Below are positions 10,177 to 23,890 of a stretch of DNA of 64,000 bases, piece after piece. A program made the position numbers and the translations under genes. The notes beneath the pieces are model-generated. The model was not told the DNA's origin. It saw only the letters and a list, made by a program, of their open reading frames with translations, and did no database searches. The stretch's first letter is position 1; each line of letters starts with the position of its first letter. This DNA is from Brachycybe producta (taxonomy: Eukaryota; Arthropoda; Diplopoda; Playtdesmida; Andrognathidae), in contig JAUPFP010000051.1 of assembly GCA_036925085.1 (NCBI GenBank), positions 310,001 to 374,000 of the forward strand, written 5' to 3'.

Positions 10177-13100
10177 TCCAGATATGTGGATGTCCTGCGA
10201 GGAGCAGGTGTGCCTCTGGCTAGGCGTGCAGACCCGGAAGTAACCAAGTGGGTTTTTTCCGACGCCATGCTCCACATTGGAGGCTGTGGTATCCCAGTTG
10301 GATAGCTGGTTTTCCCCCTCACCCTACATGCCTAGTGGTGAGGTGCTGGATCGTGCGCTCATCGAGCAGGCGAGAGGTGTTGGTGTGCCCATACCTACCG
10401 CCGGGCCGGGGGAGTCTCTAGTTAGTGAGACTGGACCCCCGACTTCTTCTCGTCTGGTGTTACCATCCCGTGTGGACGGTGATGTGGACGGGAGGCAGAA
10501 GTTCGATGGTGGGAACCCACGAGTTCCCATACCTGAATTGCAGAGCCGGGCGTATTCTCGGGTTGCACCAAGGGTGTACGTGTCCATTGGCGATCACCTC
10601 CTGGTGGAGATGATCGTGGACACGGGAGCCGAAGTCTCGGTTCTGAGCATGAAGGCGGCATGAGCGATGGGGTTACCCATTGAGGTACTGGAGGTACCGT
10701 CATGCCTTTTCGGCATGGGTGGGCACACCATCGTAGTAGAAGGTGTTGCATTGGTAGACTTGACCATCTACCATAAGACCGTCAAGGCATCTCTCCTACT
10801 TGTGAAGGGGAGGAGCGAAGCAATTTTGGGCGTTAATATCGCCGCACGCTTCGGCCTTATGGTGGATATCGTGTACCGGAAAGTGTATTTCCGGGAGAAT
10901 GTCTGGACCGCACATCCAGATGCTCTTCAAGCCACTTACACTGATCAAGTGCTTGGGAAACCTGTGGAGGTGGAAGTTGTTCCACCGCCGATACCAGAGG
11001 CTCGGCCTCAGGGACGGCAACTCCCAGACATCCCACAGGTGCTTGAGAAGGTTGACGGGTGGGTGAACCTTGTTTCACCGGAGCTGTGCAAGACCAGTGT
11101 TCCTATCGGGAGCGGAAAAGTGTGTTCCCTGCGACTGAGGGAAAATGTCTGGCTACCACCCCACGTACCACCCCACGTCTCGTATCGGTGGGATTGGTAG
11201 AGCATGCCGGCCCTGGTCAGCTGCTTCTCGTGGAGCCCCACCGTAAAGCCTTGGGTGGACATGGTGTGTTGGCTGTGGCAGGAATTGCCGAGGACAACAG
11301 GTTGGGCGAGTACGATATCTGGCTCGAGAACGTGGGAGAGGCACCCATAGCCCTGTAAACAGGGGAGGGTGTGGCCACGGCTCAAGCTGTGGAGGCTGCC
11401 CTGGTGGTAGGGCTGGAAGAGCCATCTGGGTTGAGAGGGGGAGGCCCCACTCAGACGACGGTTCGACCAGGGGAGTCAAAGTCAAAGTTGAGAGGGGCGT
11501 CCGGATGCGGACGCCAGGTCCTCAATGTGACGACGGCTCCTACCCTTGAAGAATGTCTTAAGATTGGTCCCAATCTGAATCCTGAGGAAGCGAGGCAACT
11601 TCGAGAGTTCCTACTAGAGCGCCGGGATCATTTTGCGTTTGATTACACCGAGTTGGGTGAAACCTCCTTGGTGGAACATACAATTGATACCGGTGGGCAA
11701 CCTCCAGTGCGAGAAGGATTGCGTCGAACCGCTCCAGCGGCCCGTGCGATCGAGAAAGAAGAGGTGGCGAAGATGTTGGATGCAGGTGTTATCTAACCTT
11801 CGCGAGCCCTATCTTGCTTGTTCGCAAGAAGGATGGTTGCTTTCGTTTTTGCGTGGACTACCGGAGACTGAATGCCCAGACTAAGCTGGATCAGTATCCG
11901 TTGCCTCGCATTGATGATGCGCTCGATTCATTGGCCGGTGCGAAGTTCTTCGCAACCTTGGACCTGGCTAGTGGTTACTGGCAGGTTCGGATGGCTGAGC
12001 CAGACGTTGAGAAGACCGCATTTATTTGCTCTCAAGGTCTGTTTGAGTTCCGAAAAATGCCTTTCGGACTCTGTAATGCTCCAGCCACGATGCAGAGAGC
12101 ACTAGACCTCTTGCTGGCAGGACATAAGTGGGAGACTTGTCTGGTGTACCTGGACGATATTATTGTCTTTGGGAACACATTCGAGCAGTTTCTTGGGAGA
12201 CTGTCCACTGTCCTGGGACTGTTGCGAGGGGCGGAGCTGAAACTCCAGCCAAAGAAATGTTTCTTTGGCTTTAACAAAGTGCGTTATCTCGGTCACATAG
12301 TGAGTGCCGAGGGAGTTGCTCCTGACCCGGATCTCGTAAGAGCAGTCCAGGAGTTCGATGTTCCGACGACGGCGACAGGCGTCCGTAGTTTTCTCGGACT
12401 GGCCGTTTACTATCGGCGGTTCATCAAGGACTTCACCAAAGTGGCAAGATCGTTGCATGAACTGACCAAGAAGGATGCGTCCTTCGAGTGGTCAGAACAG
12501 TGCAAACTAGCGTTTGCTCGGTTAAAGGCATTTTTAACCGAAGCGCCTGTACTCACCATGTATGATCCAAGTGGCAGACGACATGTTGTATGCCATCAGA
12601 TCCATCCAGGATCGGTTGCGAACCGTACTGGTAGTGACTGCATCATGCCGGGCTTTCTGTCTGAGGACGCTGCATGACACTCCCGAAGTGACCAGCTTTG
12701 GGAGTGTCATGCAGCTTCCTCAGACAGAAAGTTTTAAGACCTACCAACGACTGCGCTCACGCTTCTACTGGATTGGTATGAAGCGTGACACTGCCGAATA
12801 CATTAAGTTGTGTTTGGTGTGTCAACGAGCGCGACAGTTCGCAAGAAGTCAGGGATTTCTGCAACCGATTGTGCCGAAGTACCCAGTTCACACCTGGGGA
12901 ATGGACTTTGTTGTGCTGTTTCCTGCCTCTGTGGGTGGAGTCACCTATGTATTAATCATGGTTGACTATTTCACCCGGTACGGTGTGACGAGTGCAGTGC
13001 GAAGGGCCACGGCCGCTTGTGTTGTGAAAATCTTGAAGGACGAGATCCTTTTGGTGTATGGTACACCGAAAGCTCTTGTTTCGGATCGTGGGTCCCAGTT

Positions 13101-16100
13101 CTCCAGCAAAGTCCTGCTGAAGTTCCGGGAGCGCTATAACATAGCGCATCACTTCACGATGGCGTACCATCCGCAAGCTAATGGGCTTACGGAGCGTACG
13201 AATAAGACCGTAATGGAAACCATCAAGCGGTACCTTGATCCGTTCAAGGAACAGCGTGATTGGTGGGATAAATTACGGCCCGCCGTGTGGGCTTATAACA
13301 CAGCCGTGCAGGAGAGTACGCAAGTCTCTCCGTATCAGTTGCTGTTTGGCCGTGAGCCTCGGATGGGTGTTGATAACCTCATTACGGATGGTCCGATACG
13401 CGACTTGCCTGACCAGCAAGCCGTAGAGGAGCAGGCGCATCAGAGGTTGACCGGTGCTCAAAGGAGGCAGAAGGAGCAATATGACTCCAGCCGAGTGCAG
13501 CCGCCCCTATACCCGCCTGGAGCGCAGGTGTGGATTAGGGACCAAGCTGGGAAGCTCGGCCAGGCGAAGAAATGGAGTTTAGCATACAAGGCTGAACGTG
13601 GTACGGTCGTTTCGCAGTACTCCAACCTAATCTACGAGGTAGAATTCATAGATGGGTATGGTCGGAAAGTGCGAGACCGGTTTCATGTGGATAACTTGAA
13701 ACCGTACGTACTCACCTGCACCGTGAGGGAGGAAGATGGACTTGGGGTCTCTGAAACCTCCTCCGATGCAGGCAGCGATGATACGGATGCTAAACCGGAG
13801 GTTTCGGCGGGGAGTAATGGTACTCCAACGCCAAAATTACCGTCCGTTTCTTCGGAGTCTACTGACTCGGAGGCAGAGGACCCCCCTCAACCTTGGTATA
13901 ACCTCCGTCCGCGGAGACCGAGGATGTTTGAAGTGAGTGGGCTTTCCGCCAGAATTGGGCATGAAACAGTCCAGGGTACGCTCAATGAAACCCTACCCTG
14001 GTGGGAAAGAGCCGGTTGTCTGCTAGTTTGGGTGGATGGCTGGGAGAGGAGGCAGCCAGACTTGCCTGCGTGTTGGGACCGCCCGGTTTCCGAGGAGGAA
14101 ACCCGTGGGCGACCCACCGTAGGTTGTCTGACTGAGGGCCCGAAGAAGTTGGTCCCTAACCAGACGGAAACGTTCGGGAAGACCTCCGTCTCTGTTCACG
14201 TTAGTATTAACGTGAAGGCTCCTCCAGGCCAGTAAATTCTTTCGGCGACTCACAGTGTGTCTACCCTTAAAAAGGCGGACAATGGTGAGACTTCGGAGGT
14301 GACCGAGGTTGTGGCGGCTAGAGATTTAGCCATCTAACTACGGTCGGAGACCGCTCCTACAGTGGAGAAGAATCGACTGGCTACCGTAGATGCCTATGCC
14401 GCTATGTGCCATTCTGTCTTGGACCGCTCCCGGTAAAATGGGTAAATCTATGAGTGGTGGTGGTGGTAAGGAACAGAAGTTGTCCCGCCCTAACACCCCA
14501 CAAGTGGCCGATCACTTCAGAGGAAAGAAGGCCGGCCCTACGAGCAGGGACAGGCCTTCCCACCTTGCAAACCGAAAAGCCAGGAGGATCGCGTTCGAAT
14601 CCTCCAGGCAGGCCAGCAGCAAATTGCCAGGAGGGAGGCAATGCAGTCCGCCAGGGCACCAGCCCATGGTGCGGTGGACAAAACTGCTGGTGGTAAGAGT
14701 CTGCCGACTCTTACACCGAAGGGAACTGTTCTCCTTCGAGACGGCCGGGAATGGTTTGTCTGCGGACTGCCTTTCTCGGCCGCCAGTTCGGCTAAGGGTG
14801 TTTCACCGAAGCGAAGTACGGCTCCGGCCGGAAAACCTTTGGAGAAGAAGTCCAAGAAGGCGAAGCGGGCTAACCACCCGCCTAAGCCTGACCGGCCCGG
14901 TAAGTCATTGAGTGCGGTTAAGTCTGGCTCAACGCATGGTAAACCTTACTCTCTGATGATGGACCGTATGAAGTCCAAGTGTGAGAGGAAGGGGTGTCCG
15001 ACACCTTCCATGAGTAAGCGCCAGGGAGCTCAAAATGGAAGTGTTGTGGCGGAGAAGGAGGAGTCCCGGCATGCTAAGTCGAGCATGCCGGCCGGGAATC
15101 AGCCGATCCATACCCGTCCTGTAGAGGCGGCGCGGATGGATGGTAGGATTATGCGTGACATTGTGGTCCGCATGCATCCATCCTCCCCGAAGGTGGATGC
15201 GGTATCGAGCTTGCAAGTTCGATCGGTTGGAACCCTTCATCAGGTGACTATGCCCTTACCGATGGGCGAAGGAACCATGTTGGATGGAGTTATTGTTCCG
15301 CCAAAACGTGATCCCGTGACCCCCAGTGGGGGTACACCCTTCTTTCCGGGCCGCAGCGGTGGGGTATCTGATACCCTAGGACCGAAAACATCAACCTCTC
15401 CTGGGCTTGTGCCTAAGGGACGGTGTATTGGTGCGATGCCCCCGTATTCAGATGCAGAGGTGTATCTGAATAACCGACTGTGTCTGTGGCAGGACCAGCC
15501 GGAATGGGTGGTTACCAATACCATGGCTATTATCGTCTGGCAAAGCCACTGCCAGAGCCGTGGGTGGCGAAGCTACCACCGTACAACATGAACCATGTGG
15601 TGGCGTTCAGTTGTGAGGGTATACGGTAGTAGTGGTCATGAACCCGGTCCGACAAGCGTATAGTTTTGTGGATGTGATGGGACTAGATGCCGAGATGGGA
15701 TGTTTATCTCGGCGTGCAGCCCCATTGATCCAACGCTTGTTGGGATGCGACCTAGAAGGTATGGCTGGTCAGATGGTTTCTGAGCCACTACCAGGGGCTA
15801 CGATCATGCCCGTGATCGCCCTGGTAGACCTTCTAACAAGCCGGGTGCTGAGAAGGCGCCCGCAGCTCCAAGAGATTCCTTTCGAGGAATTGCGAATCTT
15901 GGAAGAAAACCGTCTTAGGGGGTCGGTCTTCGATCCTGGACTGGGGTGGCATAACACCCAGGTGTGCTTGTGGTGGGCACACCGGTGGGCAGCGGAGTGG
16001 ATGGGCTCCACTCACGCTCCACTGCCAGGGAAGCTGTCTGGACCATAAGTGGTCAGGTTTGAGGGAGCAATCCGTGCTGGCTCGACCTACCTGTTCCCGG

Positions 16101-16712
16101 GACGGAAAAGGGAAGTTGAGAAGATTGTGGCAACCTGGTCTGCTCAATCAAATTTTTGATTGAGCAGACGAACTCCCTATGGTGATCTGCCTGACAGCAT
16201 ATAGTAGGCTGTTGGGTCGGACGCCATTTTGGTGCCAGCAGACCTCTCACCATTGGAGTCAATGGGTGAGAGGTCAGAAGTGACCACTGTCCCCTCCAGG
16301 TGGAGTTGCCTGGAGGTTTCTTTGGCTTGGCCAGCCATTGAATCTGGGCAGTGTGTTGTAGGTAATTGAGGAGACCACATCTTTGCTGGAGGCCACCCTG
16401 GCCTCCAGCAAAGATGTGGTTGTGGTTGTTCTTGGTTTGATCTTATCTTCTTTGTTTGCCTTTGTGTTGTTCTCCATGGGGGCTTGGCTGGTGGGATTTG
16501 CCCAGCCAAGTTGTGTAGAGAATCACTGCTAATTTGCATATTGCCTTTATTAAGTAAGTGTTAATAAACCTTCATTTTATTTCAACTTACTTCCGGTGTC
16601 GTGTGTTTTATTGGGGAGGGAGGGTGGGGAAATCTATGGGTTTTCACCATCTCTTTCCTGCCTTTTGTCGGCCGGTACTTGCAGCGGCTCGCGGTGGAAG
16701 AGGTACTCTCGG
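10177..16712 (+). mobile_element. Ty3/gypsy element, A-type LTR, plus strand, gag absent
   Basis: Parts in order: protease region (about 10500-11350, VDTGAEVSVLS near 10617-10650), reverse transcriptase (about 11560-12560, with YLDD at about 12148), integrase (about 12720-13330, with the zinc-binding region, then MDFV, SDRGSQF and ANGLTERTNK), the post-integrase tail to about 14250, parts of the 3' coding region (about 14400-16048), a purine-rich tract and an LTR (16126-16712). The integrase and tail form one long open stretch (12562-14235). It is a fossil with several breaks, more diverged from the whole-looking copy than the copy at 56207-60940 is. Its C-terminal 3' domain (from about 15430) is recognisable. 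Confidence 0.85.
16126..16712 (+). repeat. LTR, A-type, incomplete
   Basis: It starts TGTGGCAACCTGG after a purine-rich tract (AAAAGGGAAGTTGAGAAGAT). It matches the LTR at 60941 up to about 16712, where the sequence changes to a minus-strand leader. It contains a perfect hairpin at 16375-16419 (20-bp arms, 5-nt loop) and the second conserved stem-loop at 16483-16510. Confidence 0.8.
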
Positions 16713-17430
16713 GGTTGGCTCCATTTTTCAAAGTAAGTTAACGATAAAATCTGGACAAAACCACCAGATAGCGAATTTCCACCGTCGAAAATGGCTAATT
16801 CACGAACAAAAGTCCGTAAAATAATGTAAAGAATGGATGGAACCGTGGGAAACCACGATCTCACGGACAAAAGTCCGTGTCCCACGGTAATGGACGGTCA
16901 GAGTTTGACTCTACCGGATTTGACCGTGGTCCAACTGACAAAAGTCCGCACCCCATGGTGTACTTGCGGTAAAAACACCGTACACCACCACAATCCATGA
17001 TACCACAGACCGTAGTCCGTGCCCCACTTTAAATGGACGGTAAATTTACCGTTCACCACTGTACAACGGACCGAAGTCCGCTCCCCATGGTAAATGACGG
17101 TAAAATACGGTATAACTCTACCGTTTACCACGATACAACGGACCAAAGTTCGCCTCACGGTATACCAACAGTAAAGTGCGGTAAACGGTGGTTTCCGCCA
17201 CTGTTCCACGGACCTAAGTCCGTGCCTAGTGGCGTACACTCACCGCACGGTGATTCAACCGACTAACAGTCGAACCCACAGTAAACAACCGTGCAAGAGA
17301 TGGGGTACAGATACCCGGTGCCTCCACCAAATGTAACGTCCCGCCTGGACCGTTACAATACATGGTAAATTTCAAGAAACAAACTTACCGTCACCGGCTC
17401 CACAATGGGGACAAGATCGTACATGTAGCC
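16713..17430 (-). mobile_element. Ty3/gypsy 5' end fragment, minus strand (leader plus LTR end)
   Basis: On the minus strand: the last part of an A-type LTR (about 17430-17332, ending TGTAACGTCCC when read on the plus strand), then a primer-binding-site-like sequence and the dyad-repeat leader (about 17330-16713). The low end matches the gag start of the copy at 1-2573 (about 1125-1200). It shares an inverted repeat with the neighbour on its right. Confidence 0.75.
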
Positions 17431-17765
17431 GCCTCCGCAAGGTGACTGTAAGTTTGTTTTTTGAAATTTACTATGTATTGTAACGGTCCAGGCGGGACAT
17501 TACAATTGGTGGAGGTGCCGGGTATCTGTACCCCGTCTCTTGCACGGTTGTTTACCGTGGGTTCAACCGTTTAGTCGGTCGAATCACCGTGCTGTGAGAG
17601 TATGCCACTGGGCACGGACTTTGGTCTGTGGAACAGCGGTGGAAACCACCGTTTACCGCACTTTACCATTGGTTTACCGTGAGGCGGACTTCGGTCCATT
17701 GTATCGCGGTTAACGGTAGAGTTATACCGTATTTTTACAGTCATTTACCATGGGGAGCGGACTTC
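17073..17765. repeat. Large inverted repeat: two gypsy 5' ends head to head
   Basis: The left arm (about 17073-17395) and right arm (about 17441-17765) are near-perfect reverse complements of about 323 bp, separated by a 45-bp spacer (17396-17440). Each arm contains an LTR 3' end, the primer-binding site and part of the leader. Seen directly by matching several segments, for example 17073-17090 with the end of the right arm. Confidence 0.85.
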
Positions 17766-20700
17766 ATTGGGCCATTTCCTGTATCCGTGGGTGGAGTCAC
17801 CTATGTGCTTATCATGGTTGACTATTTTACCCGGTACGGTGTGGCAAGGGTGGTACGAAGGGCCACGACCGCCTGTGTTGTGAAGTTCCTGAAGGACGAG
17901 ATCCTTTCGGTGTATGGCACGCCAAAAGCTCTTGTCTCGGATCGTGGGTCCCAGTTCTCCAGCAAAGTCCTGCTGAAGTTCCGGGAGCGCTACAACATAG
18001 CGCATCACTTCACGACGGCATACCATCCGCAAGCTAATGGGCTTACGGAGCGTACGAATAAGACCGTAATGGAAACCATCAAGCGCTACCTTGATCCCCT
18101 CAAGAAACAGCGTGACTGGTGGGACAAATTACGGCCCGCCATGTGGGCTTATAACACAGCTGTCCAGGAAAGTACGCAGGTCTCTCCGTATCAGTTGTTG
18201 TTTGGCCGTGAGCCCCGGATGGAAATTGATAACCTCCTTCCAAACGGTCCAGTCCACGACTTGCCCGACCAGCAAGCCATGGAAGAGCAGGCACGTCAAC
18301 GTTTGACGGCTGCTCAAAGAAGGCAGAAAGAACATTATGATGCTGGCCGTGTGGAGCCTCCTCTGTATCAGCCTGGAGATCAGGTGTGGATCATAGATCA
18401 GGCTGGAAAGCTCGGCCAGGCAAAGAAGTTTAGCTTGGCGTATAAAGCTGAGAGGGGTGCGCGGTATTCCGACCTGGTCTACGAGATAGAGTTCGTAGAT
18501 GGGTATGGTCGGAAGGTGCGAGACCGGTTTCATGTAGATAACCTGAAGCCATACATACCCACCTGCACCGTGAGAGAGGAAGATGGACTTGGTGTCTCTG
18601 ACACTTCCTCCGACGCAGGCAGCGATGCTACAGAGGCTTCGGCGAGGAGTAGTGAAACTCCGGCGCCAAACCACCGTCGGTTTCTTTGCAGGAGTCTACC
18701 GACTCCGAGGCGGATAACCCTTTCCTTCTCGGTATAATCTCCGTCCACAGAGACCGAGGGTGTTCGAGGTGGGTGGGTTTGAACCTCGTGCAGGACGTCT
18801 CACAGTATGGGGTACTCTGTGGGTGCCCCTGCCCTGGTGGGAGAGAGCCGACAGTCTGCTACTTTGGGCGGACGACTGGAAGAGGCAGCCGGACATTGCA
18901 GTGGTTGGGGCCCGCCAAAGTTTTGGTAGGAACCCAGGGCGGCCCATCACCAGGTGTCCGGCCAAAGGTCAGACAAAATTGGTCTGAGGATGGAGAAATC
19001 CGTCTGCGAAAACCTCCAGTATATCTCCCATTACCGTCAATGTAAGAGAATTGACGGTAAATGTCTCTTCCCACCATTTCCAGTCTTGGTGCAGGAGAAT
19101 TCACCGTGTAGCTGCCCCTAAAAAGGCAGACAACGGTGAAATCTCTATGGTGACCATGCATGAGGCGGCTTATCAAGTTTTAGCCACTACTGCACGGCCA
19201 TTAGCCGCTAAGACGGTGAATTTGGTGGCTGGTCGCCATATTGTTTGTAAAAAATTCAAACAAAGGACGCCGGCCACACGTGGTTTTAAATATCCACAAA
19301 TTCACCTTCGAAGAGGCCATCCAAGACTGGAAAAAGAGGACATCGTAAAAAAAGTGAGTCCCTCTAAGGGAATTTCCTTCTCCTGCCTGTTGGCAGTTCT
19401 TTTTTATGGGGAGGTGGTTTTGCCGTCAGGACTATTGTCATGGTGGCCAAACCACTATGGAAAGCACTTTTCCGGCGGGTAAGGCTTGTCCGAGCGTCAT
19501 TTCGCTTGGGAAGTCCCAAGTTCGACGGTGTTTGGACGGTAGGATCCCACCAGGGAGTGGTTTTCGCCGTCCGAAGGCAGTGTAACACGGTTTCAATCGT
19601 GAATTACCGACTTTGAACGGTGACCATGACCACGGCCTTTCCGACGGTAGGGACTTTGAGAATGGGTGTTTTCACCGTCCGAAGGCGGTTGACCATGGTT
19701 TTTACCGTGGTTTACCGATTTTGAACGGTGGAAACCGCGATTAGCACGGTGAAAGTCTGTGAAATACCCGTTCTGACGGTCCCGGAAGGGGGAAAAGTGT
19801 TTTTCACCGTATAAGGGTGGTAAAAACGGTTTTGAGCGTGAATTACCGACTTTGTAGGGCGAGAACGGGAATTCGCACGGTGAAAGTCCGTGGAATTCAC
19901 TTTTCCACGTTAAAAACTTGTTTCTTACGGTTTGTTCCCTTTTCAATAGGTCCACCACAGAGAAGGAGAAGGAGGAAGACGATGGGAGCCACCGATGCTC
20001 TCCCTCCCTCAGCCCACTGGATCTGGGGGATGCAAGGCTGTTGGAGTCACGGTCGGAGGGCTCCCCAGCACCCGACGGGCAGGAAGCGGCTGACGCCACC
20101 ATGGAATCTGTTGATTCTCCGGCGGCAGAGGCCATGGAAAGTCTGGGGTCTGTCCAGTCGACTCCGACCAGTGTCAGAGCCTTCTGCAGCAGATACCTGC
20201 AGTCCCCCGCACCATTCAGTCGGTGGTGGCGGTAGTTCCTCTGGTTGGGGAGGCTGCAGAAGAGGGTTTAGATGGTGCGAAAGCGGCTACCGGTGTGGTA
20301 ACCGCTAGTACCCCGGAACCTAGGTCTCTGGCTGTTCGAGACCTCATAGATTGGTCTAGGATGGAGGAGGACGGCGAGGACATCTCCTTGGGAGCGTCCT
20401 TGGTCATTGACACGGAGATGGAGGTTGAAACCACTGTTGATTTGGTGGTGGACACCTCAAAGCAGTGGCGAAGTCGTAACTCCTCTTCAGAGGACTCTTC
20501 GGAGTCTGACGGGAGTCTTCAGGGTCTTCCTGCCGATCCAATGTCTTTGTAGGCCGTGGCTAAGTCCCTGGCCAAAGAAGAAGGCCGCTTGGATCGGTTG
20601 GATGAAGTTAGACAGGACATGGTCCAGGAAGGTGGCTTCCTGGTCGGGAACCATCGGTTCTTCATCGGGGAGATTCCCACAGTGCAGGTGAAGAAAGACG

Positions 20701-23535
20701 GCACAAAGAAGCACAAGAAAAAGTCTGGAGCCACACGGATCACTGCTCGGGCCAAGGCTCTTGCAGAGAGAGAGGCCAAGCTGAAAGTCCAGGAGGAGGC
20801 GTTGAAGAAGTTCACGCCTGCTCTAGGGCTTCCAGCCGAGACTCTCGCCCAAACTGATGGTTGTCCAGGGGCTGTTTGGCCGGGCAAGCCGGCTGCTGTG
20901 TCAGGTCCGCCTGAAGCAGTAGCAGGAAGCTCCAGCTGGCAGTCGGCCAACCCGAAGAGGGACCGGCGAGTGGAGAAGAAGGCTGCTCAGCCTCCGGTAC
21001 CCGCTCCCGGTAAAACGGGTAAATCTGTGAGTGGTGGTGGTAAGGAACAAAAAAGGTCATGCCCCCACACCCCACCCATTGCCGGAAGCTCGAGAGGCAA
21101 GAAGGCCAGGTCCTCCGGTCGAGGAAAGGTCTTCGAAGCTCGGAAGCCTGAGAGCTTGGAATACAAGCTTAAACGGCTTCAAGCTCAAACAACGAGCTTG
21201 CATCGACAGATCGCACATGCAGTGGGTGCAAGTGAGCAGCAGGAGCTTGAGCGCCGAGCTCCGGAGTTCCCTCCCTTGCAAGGGATACCCGCTCGGAGCC
21301 CGCTCAAAACAGGGGAACCTCCTGTCAGTCGTGGCATCCCACCTATGGCGAGTGCCACGACCGTCGCGGGCCAGAAGCGAGTCGCCCAGAGGGAGGCGAT
21401 GCAGGCTTCCAGTGCACCAGCACATGGTGCGGAAGCCAAAGCTATTAGTGACAAGAGTCAGCCGACTCTTGCACCGAAAGAGAAGCTTCTCCTTCGGGAT
21501 GGTACAGGAAGATTTGCCTCTGTCCAATCATCCTCGACTGCCACTTCAGCTAAGGGTACTTCTCCGAAGAAGAGTATGGCTCCGGCCAAAAAACCTTCGA
21601 AGAAGAAGTCCGAGAGGGCGAAAAAGCTAACAACCCGACTATGCCTGACCGGCCCAGTAAGTCGTCGGGGTCAGTTAAGTCTGACATGATGCATGGTCAA
21701 CCTTCCTCTCACGGGAAGAAAAAAAAAAGAAGGACCGTAAAAAGTCCAAGCGTGAGAGGAAGGGGAGTCCGACACCCTCCAGTAGTAGGCGCCAGGGAGC
21801 CGAAACTGGAGGCGTTGTGGTGGAGAAGGAGGAGTCCCGGCGTGCTCAGGCAGGCACACCGGTCGGGAGTCAACCGGTCCATACCCGTCTCCTCGAGGTG
21901 GCGCGGATGATGGTAGGTCGATGCTCGAGGGGGAATTACAGAATCACGGTGGGAACCCTACACCGTGTGACTTTTTCTCACCTAGGGGCGAAGGAATCTC
22001 AGTGATAGGAGCCTGTAAGATGTGACCGCATGACCCCCAGTGGGTTACACCCTTCTCTCCGGTCAATGGAGGCGGGGTATTTGATACCCTAGGACCAGAG
22101 GCGTCAACCTCCCTTAGGCCGGAGGCCGAGGGACGGCATATTGGCGCAATGCCCCCATATAAAGATGCAGAGGTGTATCTGAATAACCGACTGGGTCTTT
22201 GCCAGGACCAGCCGGGAATGGAGGGTTGCCAATACCACAGCCACTATCGTCTAGATGAGCCAATTCCAGAGCCGTGGGTAGCAAGGCTACCGCTGTACAA
22301 CATGCACCATGTGGTGGCGTTTGGTTGTGTAGGTTTTCTGGTAGTAATGGTCGTGAACCCGGTCCAGCAAACATTTGAAATTCTGGATGTTGTGGGACTA
22401 AATGCCGAGATAGTTCGTCTAGCCCGTGGCTGGCCTGTTGCTCGGATGTGACCTAGGAGGTATGGCAGGTCAGTTCATTTCTGAGCCATTACTAGGGTGT
22501 GAGACCAAGCCTGTGGTCGCCCTGGTAGACCTCCTAATAAGTCGGACGCTTTGCACGTGTCTGCAACTCCAGGATATTCCTTTCGAGGGATTCCGAGCCC
22601 TGGAGAAAAGCCGTCTTAGGGGACAGTCTTCGATCCTGGTTTTGGGTGGCGTAACACCCAGATGTGCCTGTGGTGGGCACGTTGGTGGGCTCCACTTTTG
22701 CAACACCGCCAGGGTAGCCGTCCGGTAAATAAAGTCAGGTTCTAGGGAGCAATCCTGGCTGGCTCGACCGACCTGTTCCTGAGACGGAACAGGGAAGTTG
22801 AGAAGATTGTGGCAATCTGGTCTGCTCAATTTTTAAATTTTTGAGAGCGCAGATGAATTCCCTATGGTGGTCTGCCTGACAGCTACAGTAGGCTGTTGGG
22901 ACAGACGCCATTTTGGTGCCAGCAGTCCTCTCACCATGAAGTCAATGGGTGAGAGGTCAGATGTGACCTCTGTCCCCTCCAGGTGGAGTTGCCTGGAGGT
23001 TTCCTGTGGCCTGGTCAGCCACAGGATCTGGGCAGTGTGTTGTGAACAGCCAAAGTGCCTAGACCTGACCTGTGGATGGAGGTCAAGAAGACCTCCATTG
23101 TCCAGACTTCGTCTCTTCTTCTTTGTGTTTTGGCCATTAGGCTTTGTTTTGTATAGTGCCTGGCTAGACAAGGTGTCCAGCCAGCTCTGTAAATATCATC
23201 ACTGCGTCATTCTTTTCATCACCGCAAGTGTAAATAAATATGCTTAATTCATCTGTTTATACTTGTGTCCGTGTTTTATTTTGGGGTTTTACCACGGGAG
23301 GGTGAGTTGCCGGTTTGGGATCAACAACACCGTCCTTCTCCGACCTTTTTCTCGGCATGGTGGCATGGTTTGTCGTCGTGTCCATCGTGGGTGGCTCCAA
23401 GGAGCCGACACATCCCGAGGATCACCGTGCGGAGGTGGCTATGGGTACGATCCCGTTGCCGTTGCGGAGCCGGTGATGGTAAGTTTGTTTTTTGAAATTT
23501 ACTGTGTATTGTAACGGTCCAGGTGGGACGTTACA
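17431..23535 (+). mobile_element. Ty3/gypsy element, A-type LTR, plus strand, rearranged
   Basis: Parts present: an LTR 3' end (to 17504), a primer-binding site (about 17507-17522), leader (to about 17755), integrase catalytic region and tail (about 17756-19340), a segment bounded by splice-site-like sequences (GTGAGT near 19349 and a pyrimidine-rich AG near 19950), the 3' coding region (about 19952-22730) and a 3' LTR (22808-23535). A 377-residue open stretch (20556-21689) covers the basic middle of the 3' coding region. The C-terminal domain begins near 22145 (MPPYKDAEVYLNNRLGL). It is a fossil with several breaks. Confidence 0.85.
22808..23535 (+). repeat. 3' LTR, A-type
   Basis: 728 bp, TGTGGCAATCTGG to GGGACGTTACA, after a purine-rich tract. 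The conserved stem-loops are at 23076-23098 and 23160-23184. A GGTAAGT donor-like sequence lies at about 23479, near the LTR end. The sequence on its right is a different element, so this LTR ends the copy at 17431. Confidence 0.85.
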
Positions 23536-23890
23536 CAGCTCCAGTTTCAACCGGAATAGCACCACCGCCCGAAAAACCCGACACCGACAGTTCCGACGAT
23601 CCTGAAATTGTACTTATTCACATAATCAATCGGGCACCCATACATGCATGGACCTCAGAAGAATTGATTACGTGGCAGGACACACTCGACGTCCTCTCCA
23701 CATCCATGGAGGCAGAAGGGTGCTGTGAAAATCAAACAGAAGCCGTCATGGCTACCGGCACCCAGCCACCAACGAAGGTTCACTTCTGCTGCCAAAAACT
23801 TATGAAGACGGTATATCACCAGCTGATAGACAGCTCTTCACCTCAGGAAGTCGGAGAATATGACCCACCACCCTCAATGAAGTAATAAAG
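23536..23890 (+). mobile_element. Fragment of a second LTR family (gag-protease region), plus strand
   Basis: An open stretch here contains PEKPDTDSSDDPE and NRAPIHAWTSEELITWQDTL, closely matching the minus-strand gag-protease remnant at about 28290-28640. No other part of the element follows. It lies directly after the end of the gypsy LTR. Confidence 0.65.
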
